Below, in pieces: positions 7,770 to 13,781 of a stretch of DNA of 19,359 bases (positions within the stretch are counted from its first letter, which is position 1; each line of letters starts with the position of its first letter). Source of the stretch: JAXLWB01 sp046328715 (GTDB taxonomy: Bacteria > Chloroflexota > Anaerolineae > Caldilineales > Caldilineaceae); contig JAXLWB010000081.1 of the NCBI GenBank assembly GCA_046328715.1, forward strand, positions 1 through 19,359. Reading direction: 5' to 3'. The notes beneath the pieces were generated by a model, which was given only the letters and a program-made list of their open reading frames with translations, was not told the origin of the DNA and did not search any database. The position numbers and the translations under genes were made by a program.

Positions 7770-7876
7770 TGGTTAATGGGTAATGGGTAATTGTTAATGG
7801 TTAAGTGATGCTACGACAGGTGGAGCCGCTTTTCATTAATAATTATACCATTAACCATTACACCATTCACCATTAA
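7770..7876. repeat. Palindromic tandem-heptamer repeat between nuoCD and nuoI (TGGTTAA family)
   Basis: Five exact-length heptads of consensus TGGKTAA run from 7770 to 7804. After about 30 unrelated bases, the reverse-complement units (TTAACCA/ACCATTC type, 7-8 bp) run from 7833 to 7876. The repeat starts one base after the nuoCD stop, and its last unit touches the nuoI Shine-Dalgarno sequence (AAGGAG, 7875-7880). A folded transcript would place a long AU-rich stem directly against that site. The period is as regular as in coding tandem repeats, but the element is non-coding. Confidence 0.8.
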
Positions 7877-7885
7877 GGAGTTTTC

Positions 7886-8785
7886 ATGTTCGGAACTGGA
7901 TTACTCAAGGGCATGGGTGTCACCCTGAAACACTTTGTGGACACCTATATCGATGATCGTCGTACCACGCCCAGCCGTTATGCTGATAGCACGAAATTGG
8001 ATGACTTTGGTCGGCGTTTGATCCACCAGCCGATTGAGCAAGAGGGCTTGCTGACGATTCAATACCCAGAAGAGCGACGGTTATTGCCAGAGCGCTTCCG
8101 CTACATTCCGATGTTGATCTTCGATACCGAAAAGAACGAGGATCGCTGCACCGCCTGTGGTATTTGCGCCAAGGTCTGCCCGCCCCAGTGTATCTGGATC
8201 GTACGCGACATGGATGCTGCTGGCAAACCGGTCCCTCGTCCTGCTGAATTTTTTATCGATGCCGCCGTCTGCATGAGTTGCAGCTTCTGCACCGAGTTCT
8301 GCCCCTTCGACGCGATCAAGATGAATCACGACTTCGAGCTGGCTGTCTATGACCGCTATCCACAGTTGGTCTACGACAAGGCGGAATTGACCGTGCCCGA
8401 AGAGTACTATGCCGCATTGTGGCCGACCCAGTACGCTCAGGAAGCCGAAGTGCGCCGCCAGGCTGAAGAGGCCGAACGCGCCAAAGCAGCCGCCAAGGCC
8501 AAGGCTGACGCAGAAAAAGCTGCTGCTAAAGCTGCCGCTGCCGCAACGGATGGCGAAGCCAAACCCAAGAAATCGGGTGTCGATCTGGAAGCGCTCAAGC
8601 GTAAGGCACAAGAAAAAGCCGCTGCAAGCCGTGGCGGTGAGACACATGCCGCTGCACCCGCAGCCGAAGCTGAAGCACCAGCAACCCCAGCAGCCGACGA
8701 TCCCGAAGCAGCCAAGAAGGCACGCATCGAGGAGATGAAGCGCAAGGCTCAGGAAGCCGCCGCCAAGAAGCGGGGTAATGGTTAA
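7886..8785 (+). CDS. nuoI: NADH-quinone oxidoreductase subunit I (NuoI) with long charged tail
   Basis: Complex I subunit carrying clusters N6a and N6b between the peripheral arm and NuoB. The two motifs are CTACGICAKVCP (Cys88, 91, 94, 98) and CMSCSFCTEFCP (Cys129, 132, 135, 139). The remaining N-terminal region (LKGMGVTLKHF, RFRYIPML) fits the membrane-apposed helix and domain of this family. Residues 185-299 form an unusual Ala/Lys/Glu-rich, probably helical tail. It contains two similar blocks, DLEALKRKAQEKAAASRGG and RIEEMKRKAQEAAAKKRG. Usual NuoI proteins end near residue 165-200. AAGGAG at 7875-7880 supports the ATG at 7886. It is the third gene of the unit, and a terminator follows the stop after about 30 bases. 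Confidence 0.95.
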   Translation: MFGTGLLKGMGVTLKHFVDTYIDDRRTTPSRYADSTKLDDFGRRLIHQPIEQEGLLTIQYPEERRLLPERFRYIPMLIFDTEKNEDRCTACGICAKVCPPQCIWIVRDMDAAGKPVPRPAEFFIDAAVCMSCSFCTEFCPFDAIKMNHDFELAVYDRYPQLVYDKAELTVPEEYYAALWPTQYAQEAEVRRQAEEAERAKAAAKAKADAEKAAAKAAAAATDGEAKPKKSGVDLEALKRKAQEKAAASRGGETHAAAPAAEAEAPATPAADDPEAAKKARIEEMKRKAQEAAAKKRGNG

Positions 8786-8815
8786 GAGTGAATCGTTAAC
8801 AGTGAAGTGTTCATG

Positions 8816-8844
8816 AAAGGAGTCTCCTGTGAGGCTCCTTTTTT
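8816..8844 (+). terminator. Rho-independent terminator after nuoI
   Basis: AAAGGAG-T-CTC (8816-8826) pairs with GAG-G-CTCCTTT (8831-8841) around the loop CTGT, and the stem runs into TTTTTT (8839-8844). It ends the nuo unit and shows that the SUI1-family gene cannot start upstream at 8807, although read-through is possible. Confidence 0.8.
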
Positions 8845-8857
8845 GTTAGGGAAGAAT

Positions 8858-9211
8858 ATGCCTAAATCCAACGAACGTCTGGTCTTCTCCACCGATCCCG
8901 AGCCGGAAAAGAAACCATCTGCCGCTCCGCTCCCCGCCAATCCTGCTGCGGCGATTCCAACCCGGCAACTCAACACGCCGGTGCGTGTCTGGCTCGAAAA
9001 GAATGGCCGCGGCGGCAAAATCGTTTCGGTCATCAAAGGGGTAATGAGCCCGCAACCTGGCAAAGAAGCACTCTGCAAATTGCTCAAGAACAAACTCGGC
9101 ACTGGTGGCGCTGTCAAAGAGGATGACATCGAAATCCAAGGAGACCATCGAGAAAAGATCGTCGCCCTTCTGAACGAGCTTGGGTACAAGGCCAAAAGTG
9201 CTGGAGGGTAG
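8858..9211 (+). CDS. SUI1/eIF1-family translation factor-like protein (YciH-like)
   Basis: A 117-residue protein. After a Pro/Ala-rich, probably disordered N-terminus (residues 13-40), residues 41-112 match the SUI1 fold. The blocks are PVRVWLEKNGRGGKIVSVI, then ALCKLLKNKLGTGGAVKEDD and IEIQGDHREKIVALLNELGY, with the conserved GTGG loop. Eukaryotic and archaeal eIF1 controls start-codon choice. The bacterial homologue YciH has been linked to initiation fidelity and stress, but its role is less clear. The ATG at 8858 is chosen because AGGGAAG precedes it and the longer frame from 8807 runs through a terminator. It is a single-gene unit that converges with the Gfo/Idh/MocA gene. Adjacency to nuo is probably incidental. 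Confidence 0.85.
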   Translation: MPKSNERLVFSTDPEPEKKPSAAPLPANPAAAIPTRQLNTPVRVWLEKNGRGGKIVSVIKGVMSPQPGKEALCKLLKNKLGTGGAVKEDDIEIQGDHREKIVALLNELGYKAKSAGG

Positions 9212-9278
9212 GGATGACAAGATGAAAAATATGATCTACATATTGGTCATCTTGTCATCCCTTCATCTTGTCATCTTG
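9211..9278. terminator. Strong hairpin between convergent genes, with extra octamer copies
   Basis: GGGATGACAAGATGA (9211-9225) and its exact reverse complement (9247-9261) enclose a second perfect stem, AATATG/CATATT (9228-9233/9239-9244), around ATCTA. The right arm continues as period-8 units (TCATCTTG, TCATCCCT, TCATCTTG, TCATCTTG; 9247-9278). It lies between the stops of two convergent genes and could end or stabilise both transcripts. There is no T-run, so factor-independent termination is not certain. The element clearly belongs to the tandem-unit palindromes of this window. Confidence 0.65.
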
Positions 9279-9280
9279 TC

Positions 9281-10330
9281 TTACTGCTGCTGTGTCTTCT
9301 CCACCTTCACTACGCTCTTCGTCTCACCTGCTTGATACAGTGCATCGACGACGGCCATCGTTCCCAAGTTGTTGCGCCCGGAGGTGATGGGCTCGTTGCC
9401 GCTTTGGATACATTCGAGGAAATGGCGGATTTCGGCGGACACCGAGTCTGTATAGGGATATTGGTGGATCTCCAGTTTGGTCACACCGCCACTGTACTCA
9501 GGAATATCCTGGCTGTAGATGTGCCAGCCCATGACGTTGTGGATAACGCCGCGGTCGCCGTAGAAGATCGTCAATTCGCCTGTAGCGGTGGGAATCGGCA
9601 CTTTGTGCGCAGCAAAGAGATAGAACGCCTCACCGATGATACCGCTCTCAAATTTCATCAAGAAGGCAGAGATGTCCTCGTTGCCTCCAGGATGATAGCC
9701 AGCATTGAGACCCGTAAAGCCATTGAACGCAGCAACCTCTTCAATCTCCCCAAAGAAATGACGCATCAAGTCGATCTTGTGGACGGCGGTTTGGGCAATC
9801 ATGCCGCCGCCGGAGAGCTTCTTGTCGAAGATCCAACTGTCGGGCGGGTACATGTGCGTGACAAACTGGTTGCAGTCGAAACGAATGGCGACGATGCGCC
9901 CAATCGCCTGGCGGTCGAGCAACTTCTTGATCTGAACGTGTTCGGGCTGGAAGCGCTGATTTTGTCCCACCATCAGTGTGGTTCCTTTGGCTTTGGCAGT
10001 CTCGACAATGACTTTGCACTCGGCCAGATTCATCGCCATCGGCTTTTCCACGAGCACATGTTTGCCCGCTTGTGCTGCTGCTAGTGCTACCTGCTGGTGT
10101 TGAAACGGCGGCAGACAGATGCTAATTGCATCGACATCGGCCCGTTCGATCACATCCTGCCAGCGGCTGACAGCATCGGCACCGAAACCACTCGCCATCT
10201 TCTGCGCCCACTCAATCTGATACTCATCCTGACAAACAACCACTTGCGCCAGGTCACTGGCAACGCGATATCCTTCAGCGTGCAAACGAGCAATCTTGCC
10301 ACAGCCGAGGATGCCAACACGAATGGTCAT
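9281..10330 (-). CDS. Gfo/Idh/MocA-family NAD(P)-dependent sugar dehydrogenase
   Basis: A 349-residue oxidoreductase of a family that oxidises or reduces sugars, inositols and their derivatives. The N-terminal Rossmann motif is GILGCGKIARLHAEG (residues 6-20). VLVEKPMAMN (92-101) carries the conserved EKP with Lys96. GGGMIAQTAVHKIDLMRHFFG (174-194) carries the expected His184 and Asp187 but lacks the Asp usually seen four residues before the His. The substrate cannot be read from sequence. The ATG at 10330 is chosen because GGAG sits six bases upstream; a TTG at 10342 lies within that site. It is the last gene of the eight-gene minus-strand cluster, 37 bp after enolase-superfamily gene 1, so a role as the final or a side dehydrogenase step is inferred. 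Confidence 0.85.
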   Translation of the reverse strand: MTIRVGILGCGKIARLHAEGYRVASDLAQVVVCQDEYQIEWAQKMASGFGADAVSRWQDVIERADVDAISICLPPFQHQQVALAAAQAGKHVLVEKPMAMNLAECKVIVETAKAKGTTLMVGQNQRFQPEHVQIKKLLDRQAIGRIVAIRFDCNQFVTHMYPPDSWIFDKKLSGGGMIAQTAVHKIDLMRHFFGEIEEVAAFNGFTGLNAGYHPGGNEDISAFLMKFESGIIGEAFYLFAAHKVPIPTATGELTIFYGDRGVIHNVMGWHIYSQDIPEYSGGVTKLEIHQYPYTDSVSAEIRHFLECIQSGNEPITSGRNNLGTMAVVDALYQAGETKSVVKVEKTQQQ

Positions 10331-10367
10331 AGAATTCTCCAAGAAATTTGTTATTTCAAAACATCAC

Positions 10368-11543
10368 TCACAGTTCCGGTGTGCGATAAAGCACTTCTCC
10401 TCGTACCCGTATCTCCGTATCCACCAGATACTTGCCCAAACCAGCCCGATTGACCGTCATCCCCAGCCCTGGCGCATCCGGGGCATGGACGTAACCGTTG
10501 CTATCCAGCGTGACATGATTGGTCGTGATCTCCACGGCCAGCGACTTGAGTTCAACCGGATATTCGCAGATTACATCCTGCTCTAGCCCGGCGTAGGGTT
10601 GTAGAGAGGCGCTCAATGCCAGGTGTGAGGTAAAAGTGTGATTGACGTAAGTGACACCCCGTGCATGAGCGTAATCCGCCACCTGTTTGGAAACACTCAA
10701 GCCACCAATGCGTCCAGCGTCGATTTGGGCGTAGCCGATTCCGGCGTAGTCGATCATGTGTTGAGCCATGAAAAGGTTGTGGCTACCTTCGCCACCGGCC
10801 AATTTGACACTGCCAGAACGCTGCGAAAGAGTGTGATAGGCTGTAAGCGCCCCGGAGACAAAGGGCTCCTCCAGCCAGGTTGCCCGGCAGGCTTGCAGCG
10901 CAGGCAGACGCAGACTGGCTTTTTCCACATCGTCGTGCCAGACGGTGCCAATGTCAATCAGCAGGATGCCATCTTCACCTAATCCTTCTCTCGCTGCCAC
11001 GAAGTGATCGGCGTCCATTTCGGCGCTGCCCAGGCCGATGGGTCCCCAGCCAAACTTGGCAGCACGGTAGCCAGCCTTACGTGCCGACTTGCCTTTCTCC
11101 AGCGTCTGCTGCGGCGTGTCGCCAAAGAGCATGGAGGCATAGGGCAATTTGGGATGGGAGCGTTGATAGCCCAAGAGCTTCCATGCTGGTTCACTCAGTT
11201 TTTTGCCCAGCAGATCCCAGAGCGCAATGTCGATGCCAGAAAGGATATGGTCGGTCTGCAGCAGGTCGAGGCTGTTGGCACGCACCAGATTACCAATGCG
11301 ATAGATGTCCTGCACTTCGTTTAGCTCCTGGCCTAAGATGGAGTAGGAGACAGGTTTGCAGGCGCTGTGTGACATCGGTGCGACAAAGCCAGCAATCGAG
11401 GGCAAGGGCGAGGCTTCACATTCACCCCAACCTTCATCACTTCCAGCGCGCACCCGTACCAGCAAGGCATCCTGGCTGCCATCGCCGATATCAAGCACTT
11501 CGGGCATAGAGAGGTAGAAAAGATCAACAGATTCGATTTTCAT
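10368..11543 (-). CDS. Enolase-superfamily (mandelate racemase/MLE) enzyme 1, probable sugar-acid dehydratase
   Basis: A 391-residue enzyme. The N-terminal capping domain (1-125) is followed by the barrel with Lys163 in YRAAKFGWGPIG, metal ligands Asp197 (LLIDIGT), Glu225 (TWLEEPF) and Glu252 (LAGGEGSHN), and the Asp275 (QIDAGRIGG)/His307 (FTSHLAL) dyad of the mandelate racemase subgroup. The family abstracts a proton next to a carboxylate, and most members of this subgroup dehydrate aldonic acids. The KFGWGP block marks a subfamily I recall as common but uncharacterised. The ATG at 11543 is preferred to the GTG at 11552, because AAAGTGA lies before the ATG. The 233 bp spacer upstream holds two repeats. 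It lies between the first PhyH gene and the Gfo/Idh/MocA gene. Confidence 0.88.
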   Translation of the reverse strand: MKIESVDLFYLSMPEVLDIGDGSQDALLVRVRAGSDEGWGECEASPLPSIAGFVAPMSHSACKPVSYSILGQELNEVQDIYRIGNLVRANSLDLLQTDHILSGIDIALWDLLGKKLSEPAWKLLGYQRSHPKLPYASMLFGDTPQQTLEKGKSARKAGYRAAKFGWGPIGLGSAEMDADHFVAAREGLGEDGILLIDIGTVWHDDVEKASLRLPALQACRATWLEEPFVSGALTAYHTLSQRSGSVKLAGGEGSHNLFMAQHMIDYAGIGYAQIDAGRIGGLSVSKQVADYAHARGVTYVNHTFTSHLALSASLQPYAGLEQDVICEYPVELKSLAVEITTNHVTLDSNGYVHAPDAPGLGMTVNRAGLGKYLVDTEIRVRGEVLYRTPEL

Positions 11544-11597
11544 AGGTTTCACTTTAGACTGTTCTTTGACAGTAGATCTTCATGAAGGGATGAAAAT

Positions 11598-11699
11598 GAT
11601 CGGTACTCGGATGACACGCGTTACGCGGATCAAGACGGATTTTTGCAGATTTTTTATCCGCCTTTGATCCGTAGAGTCAGCTTTATCCGTGTACCGATC
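11598..11699. repeat. Long palindrome, GATCGGTAC-ended family, copy 1
   Basis: The outer arms GATCGGTACTCGGAT (11598-11612) and ATCCGTGTACCGATC (11685-11699) pair with one mismatch. The inner arms CGGATCAA (11626-11633) and TTGATCCG (11664-11671) pair exactly, and GCGGAT/ATCCGC-type words recur inside. The right end shares ATCCGTGTACCGATCC with the palindrome at 14715-14834, so these are two copies of one dispersed family. No coding potential. Confidence 0.75.
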
Positions 11700-11742
11700 C
11701 TCCCTATTTTTAAGTCATGAGACTGGGAGATTTTACATAGCC

Positions 11743-11774
11743 GATCTTTCAATCTCCTAATCTTTCAATCTCTC
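11743..11774. repeat. Period-8 tandem repeat just after the stop of PhyH gene 1
   Basis: Four octamer units of the type AATCTTTC/AATCTCCT alternate, with an exact ATCTTTCAATCTC duplicated 16 bases apart (11744 and 11760). GGGAGATT near 11726-11733 can pair with the AATCTCC unit. The repeat ends two bases before the stop codon of the minus-strand gene. Confidence 0.6.
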
Positions 11775-11776
11775 AA

Positions 11777-12613
11777 TTAACCCCAACGCTGCTCAGGCGG
11801 GTCAAATACAAAGCCGTGAAAGAGCTTACGTTGTTCGGGTGAGAGCCGCTGGTTGTAAAACTCCTTTGAATAGTTCCAATGCTCCTGCGAGGCGATCATC
11901 CACGGATGTTCGTAGGCATAGTAGAGAATCACTCGTTTGCTATTGGGCTTGCGAAAGATACCTGCCGAATGCCAGAGTGCGTTGTGAAAGAGAATGGCCG
12001 AACCAGCCGGCGCACAGACTTCCACTGCGCCGGGAAAGAGATCGCGGCGTTTTAAGTCATCGGGCGAGGGGTCGATCAGGGCTTTGTGGCTGCCTGGAAC
12101 CACGGTCAGGTTGCCCTGGCCCGCTTCAGACATGTCGGTGAGATAATAGCCGAGTTTGAGTTGTAAGAGTGGAATCGGTCGTCCTAGATTGCGATAGCCA
12201 TTGTCGTGGCCGTCGAGATGCCAGCCTGGCGCACGACTGCTTAGTTCGCCCTCCACCTCGACAATCGCATCCGATGCATGATGATGTGGTTTCGGATTGA
12301 GCAATCCTCGAACGTAGGCCATCATTGGCGGCCAGTCGAGCAATTCTAAAAAGAGTGGATCATCTTCCAAAATGTAGAAGATGCGCGTGCTCTGTTCACC
12401 CATCAGTCGTGTCATGCCTGTATGCGGCGTGTCTTCGCTTTGCCATTGACGACGACGAGCAACCACCCGTTCCAAGGCTTTGTTCAGGCGCTGCACATGT
12501 TCGGTGCTCAGAAAGTTTTCAAGTACGAGATAGCCATTGTTATCAAAGAAAAAACGCTCCGCCTGGGTGGGATGGATGTTCGCTGGTGAGGGTTGGTTCT
12601 GGATTTCGTTCAT
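11777..12613 (-). CDS. Phytanoyl-CoA dioxygenase (PhyH)-family oxygenase 1
   Basis: A 278-residue Fe(II)/2-oxoglutarate-dependent oxygenase of the PhyH type. The metal-binding triad is His132-Leu-Asp134 in PGWHLDGHDNG and His215 in FHNALWHSAG, with Arg227 in NSKRVILYY as the 2-oxoglutarate anchor. FFFDNNGYLVLENFLS (21-36) is the usual N-terminal start of the fold, and GNLTVVPGSHK (168-178) is the conserved strand before the second His. Bacterial members hydroxylate many small molecules (ectoine, phosphonates, secondary metabolites), so the name does not imply phytanoyl-CoA. The ATG at 12613 has AGGA nine bases upstream. Three such paralogs lie in a row here and are clearly different in sequence, which suggests separate steps rather than a recent duplication. 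Confidence 0.9.
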   Translation of the reverse strand: MNEIQNQPSPANIHPTQAERFFFDNNGYLVLENFLSTEHVQRLNKALERVVARRRQWQSEDTPHTGMTRLMGEQSTRIFYILEDDPLFLELLDWPPMMAYVRGLLNPKPHHHASDAIVEVEGELSSRAPGWHLDGHDNGYRNLGRPIPLLQLKLGYYLTDMSEAGQGNLTVVPGSHKALIDPSPDDLKRRDLFPGAVEVCAPAGSAILFHNALWHSAGIFRKPNSKRVILYYAYEHPWMIASQEHWNYSKEFYNQRLSPEQRKLFHGFVFDPPEQRWG

Positions 12614-12637
12614 TTTGTCATATCCTGAATCGGTAAT

Positions 12638-12708
12638 CAGTGGGACAGTGGGACAGTAGGACAGTGAGTCAATGAAAACTGTCTTACTGACTTATTGATT
12701 TACTGTCC
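12638..12708. repeat. Palindromic tandem-octamer repeat (CAGT family), second copy
   Basis: Four left units start exactly eight bases apart (12638, 12646, 12654, 12662; type CAGTGGGA). Right units TCTTACTG, ACTTATTG and ATTTACTG run from 12682 to 12705. The arms are reverse complements with mismatches. It shares TGATTTACTGTCC (12696-12708) and CTGTCTTACTGA (12679-12690) with the nuoB-nuoCD spacer element. It fills the gap between PhyH genes 2 and 1. Confidence 0.75.
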
Positions 12709-13569
12709 TTACCCTCGCGACGGTTCCTTCATAGTTAACTTGGCCTTGCGTACTTCTTCCAAAAGATGGGCTTGCTGGGAGAGTGGCTGCTGCAAGTGGA
12801 TCATGCGCTGGGGGGAAGCGCTCTTGACCATCGCCTCACCATAGACCGAATCGACCCAGAAGCGAGCAAAGGCACCGATCTCGTTGTGGAGCAGCGGCAT
12901 CTCCTCGTCTTTATAGTGGGCGGTGCAGTTGATCGTGAACATCCGTCGCCGGTTGCTACCGCCCCAGGCACTATGTTTGGTGTTTTGATTAAAGACTACC
13001 ACGTCGCCAGGGTTGCTCTCCAAGGCAATGGCTGGCACCTGGCTACCATGAATGCCTAACACATCTTGCGAAGTACGCAACGAAGCTTGCAGTGCCTCGG
13101 CAAAGTGATCGCCGTAATGCTGGCTGCCAGGAATCACCCGTAGCGCACCGGAGGTAGCGGTCACTGGATCGAGATACAGGGCCATCTTGTAGAAGACGCG
13201 CGGCGGTTTACCACGCATCTTACCGCTCCAATCGGTGTCGGAGTGCCAGTTGGTGTCGCCGACGTAGAAGTTGCCATCGCTGCCGAGATAGACATAATCT
13301 TCGCCGAGTAGACTGGTAAAGATACCATCGATCCGTGGATCGTCAATCAGCGAAGCGAGATAGTCAGTCTGATCGACGAAGGGCAGAATACAGGAGCGCG
13401 CTGTGCCATCATGCGGCTTGCCGTTGTGGCCACCGCCATGCGCAGCAAAAACTCCCTCAAATTCCTCAATAATACGGTCAATGCGGTCGCTCAACAAGCC
13501 AGGGAAGACCAGATAACCGAAGAGATCCATAAAGGCGATCTGTTGGGGAGTGAGTTGAAGTTTGTCCAT
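12709..13569 (-). CDS. Phytanoyl-CoA dioxygenase (PhyH)-family oxygenase 2
   Basis: A 286-residue Fe(II)/2-oxoglutarate oxygenase. The metal triad is His109-Ser-Asp111 in TNWHSDTDW and His199 in NQNTKHSAWGG, followed by an Arg cluster (SNRRRMFTIN, 206-215) that should bind 2-oxoglutarate. GALRVIPGSQHYGDHF (141-156) is the conserved strand before the second His. The start is ATG 13569, because AAAGGAG lies just upstream. The longer frame from 13677 would add 36 residues read through a structured repeat and is rejected. The protein has a Gly/His-rich loop (AAHGGGHNGKPHDG) after residue 42. It is the middle of the three oxygenases; its reaction is unknown. Confidence 0.9.
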   Translation of the reverse strand: MDKLQLTPQQIAFMDLFGYLVFPGLLSDRIDRIIEEFEGVFAAHGGGHNGKPHDGTARSCILPFVDQTDYLASLIDDPRIDGIFTSLLGEDYVYLGSDGNFYVGDTNWHSDTDWSGKMRGKPPRVFYKMALYLDPVTATSGALRVIPGSQHYGDHFAEALQASLRTSQDVLGIHGSQVPAIALESNPGDVVVFNQNTKHSAWGGSNRRRMFTINCTAHYKDEEMPLLHNEIGAFARFWVDSVYGEAMVKSASPQRMIHLQQPLSQQAHLLEEVRKAKLTMKEPSRG

Positions 13570-13630
13570 CAGGTTTCTCCTTTCCTTTGTTCTTGGTAGT
13601 GTGTTGAAGAGATGACAGAGCAAAATCCAA

Positions 13631-13765
13631 GCCCGATTAAAATCGGCTACTGACACTGGAGAAGTGCCCTCAGGCACTCGAATACTTACCAGTCGCTGAG
13701 GCGACTTCTCGGTGTCAGCAGGGGAATTGATTCCCCTCTTGAGTTCGCTAGCAGGATCACCCTGC
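13631..13765. repeat. Nested multi-hairpin element with complementary loops (REP/BIME-like)
   Basis: Five hairpins lie in 135 bases. They are CCGATT/AATCGG (13633-13646); an outer stem CTGACAC/GTGTCAG (13650-13656/13712-13718) extended by GAGA/TCTC; AGTGC-CCTCAG-GCACT (13663-13678) and AGTCG-CTGAGG-CGACT (13691-13706) inside it; AGGGGAA-TTGA-TTCCCCT (13720-13737); and GCAGG/CCTGC (13751-13765). The two inner loops, CCTCAG and CTGAGG, are exact reverse complements and could kiss. The inner stems differ by paired changes (GC against CG) that keep base pairing, which points to selection on structure. It fills the spacer between PhyH genes 3 and 2. Confidence 0.75.
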
Positions 13766-13781
13766 CACCTTGTCAGAATTT

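Noticed and set aside
8807..8857. Upstream start for the SUI1-family gene
   Set aside because: The 17 added residues read through a Rho-independent terminator. ATG 8858 has its own ribosome site.
9332..10084. 250-residue plus-strand open frame opposite the Gfo/Idh/MocA gene
   Set aside because: It mirrors a well-supported dehydrogenase and shows no family features. Long antisense frames are expected from the codon bias of these genes.
10880..11509. 209-residue plus-strand frame opposite enolase-superfamily gene 1
   Set aside because: Arg/Cys-rich composition typical of an out-of-frame reading. The opposite strand holds a complete enolase-superfamily active site.
11598..11699. Insertion-sequence remnant
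   Set aside because: No transposase fragment or flanking duplication can be seen. Only the palindrome and its second copy are supported.
5770..12708. CRISPR array as an explanation of the short tandem repeats
   Set aside because: The units are 7-8 bp without unique spacers of constant length, and no cas gene is present.
13570..13677. N-terminal extension of PhyH gene 2
   Set aside because: It would translate part of the multi-hairpin repeat, and a strong AAAGGAG sits just before the internal ATG at 13569.
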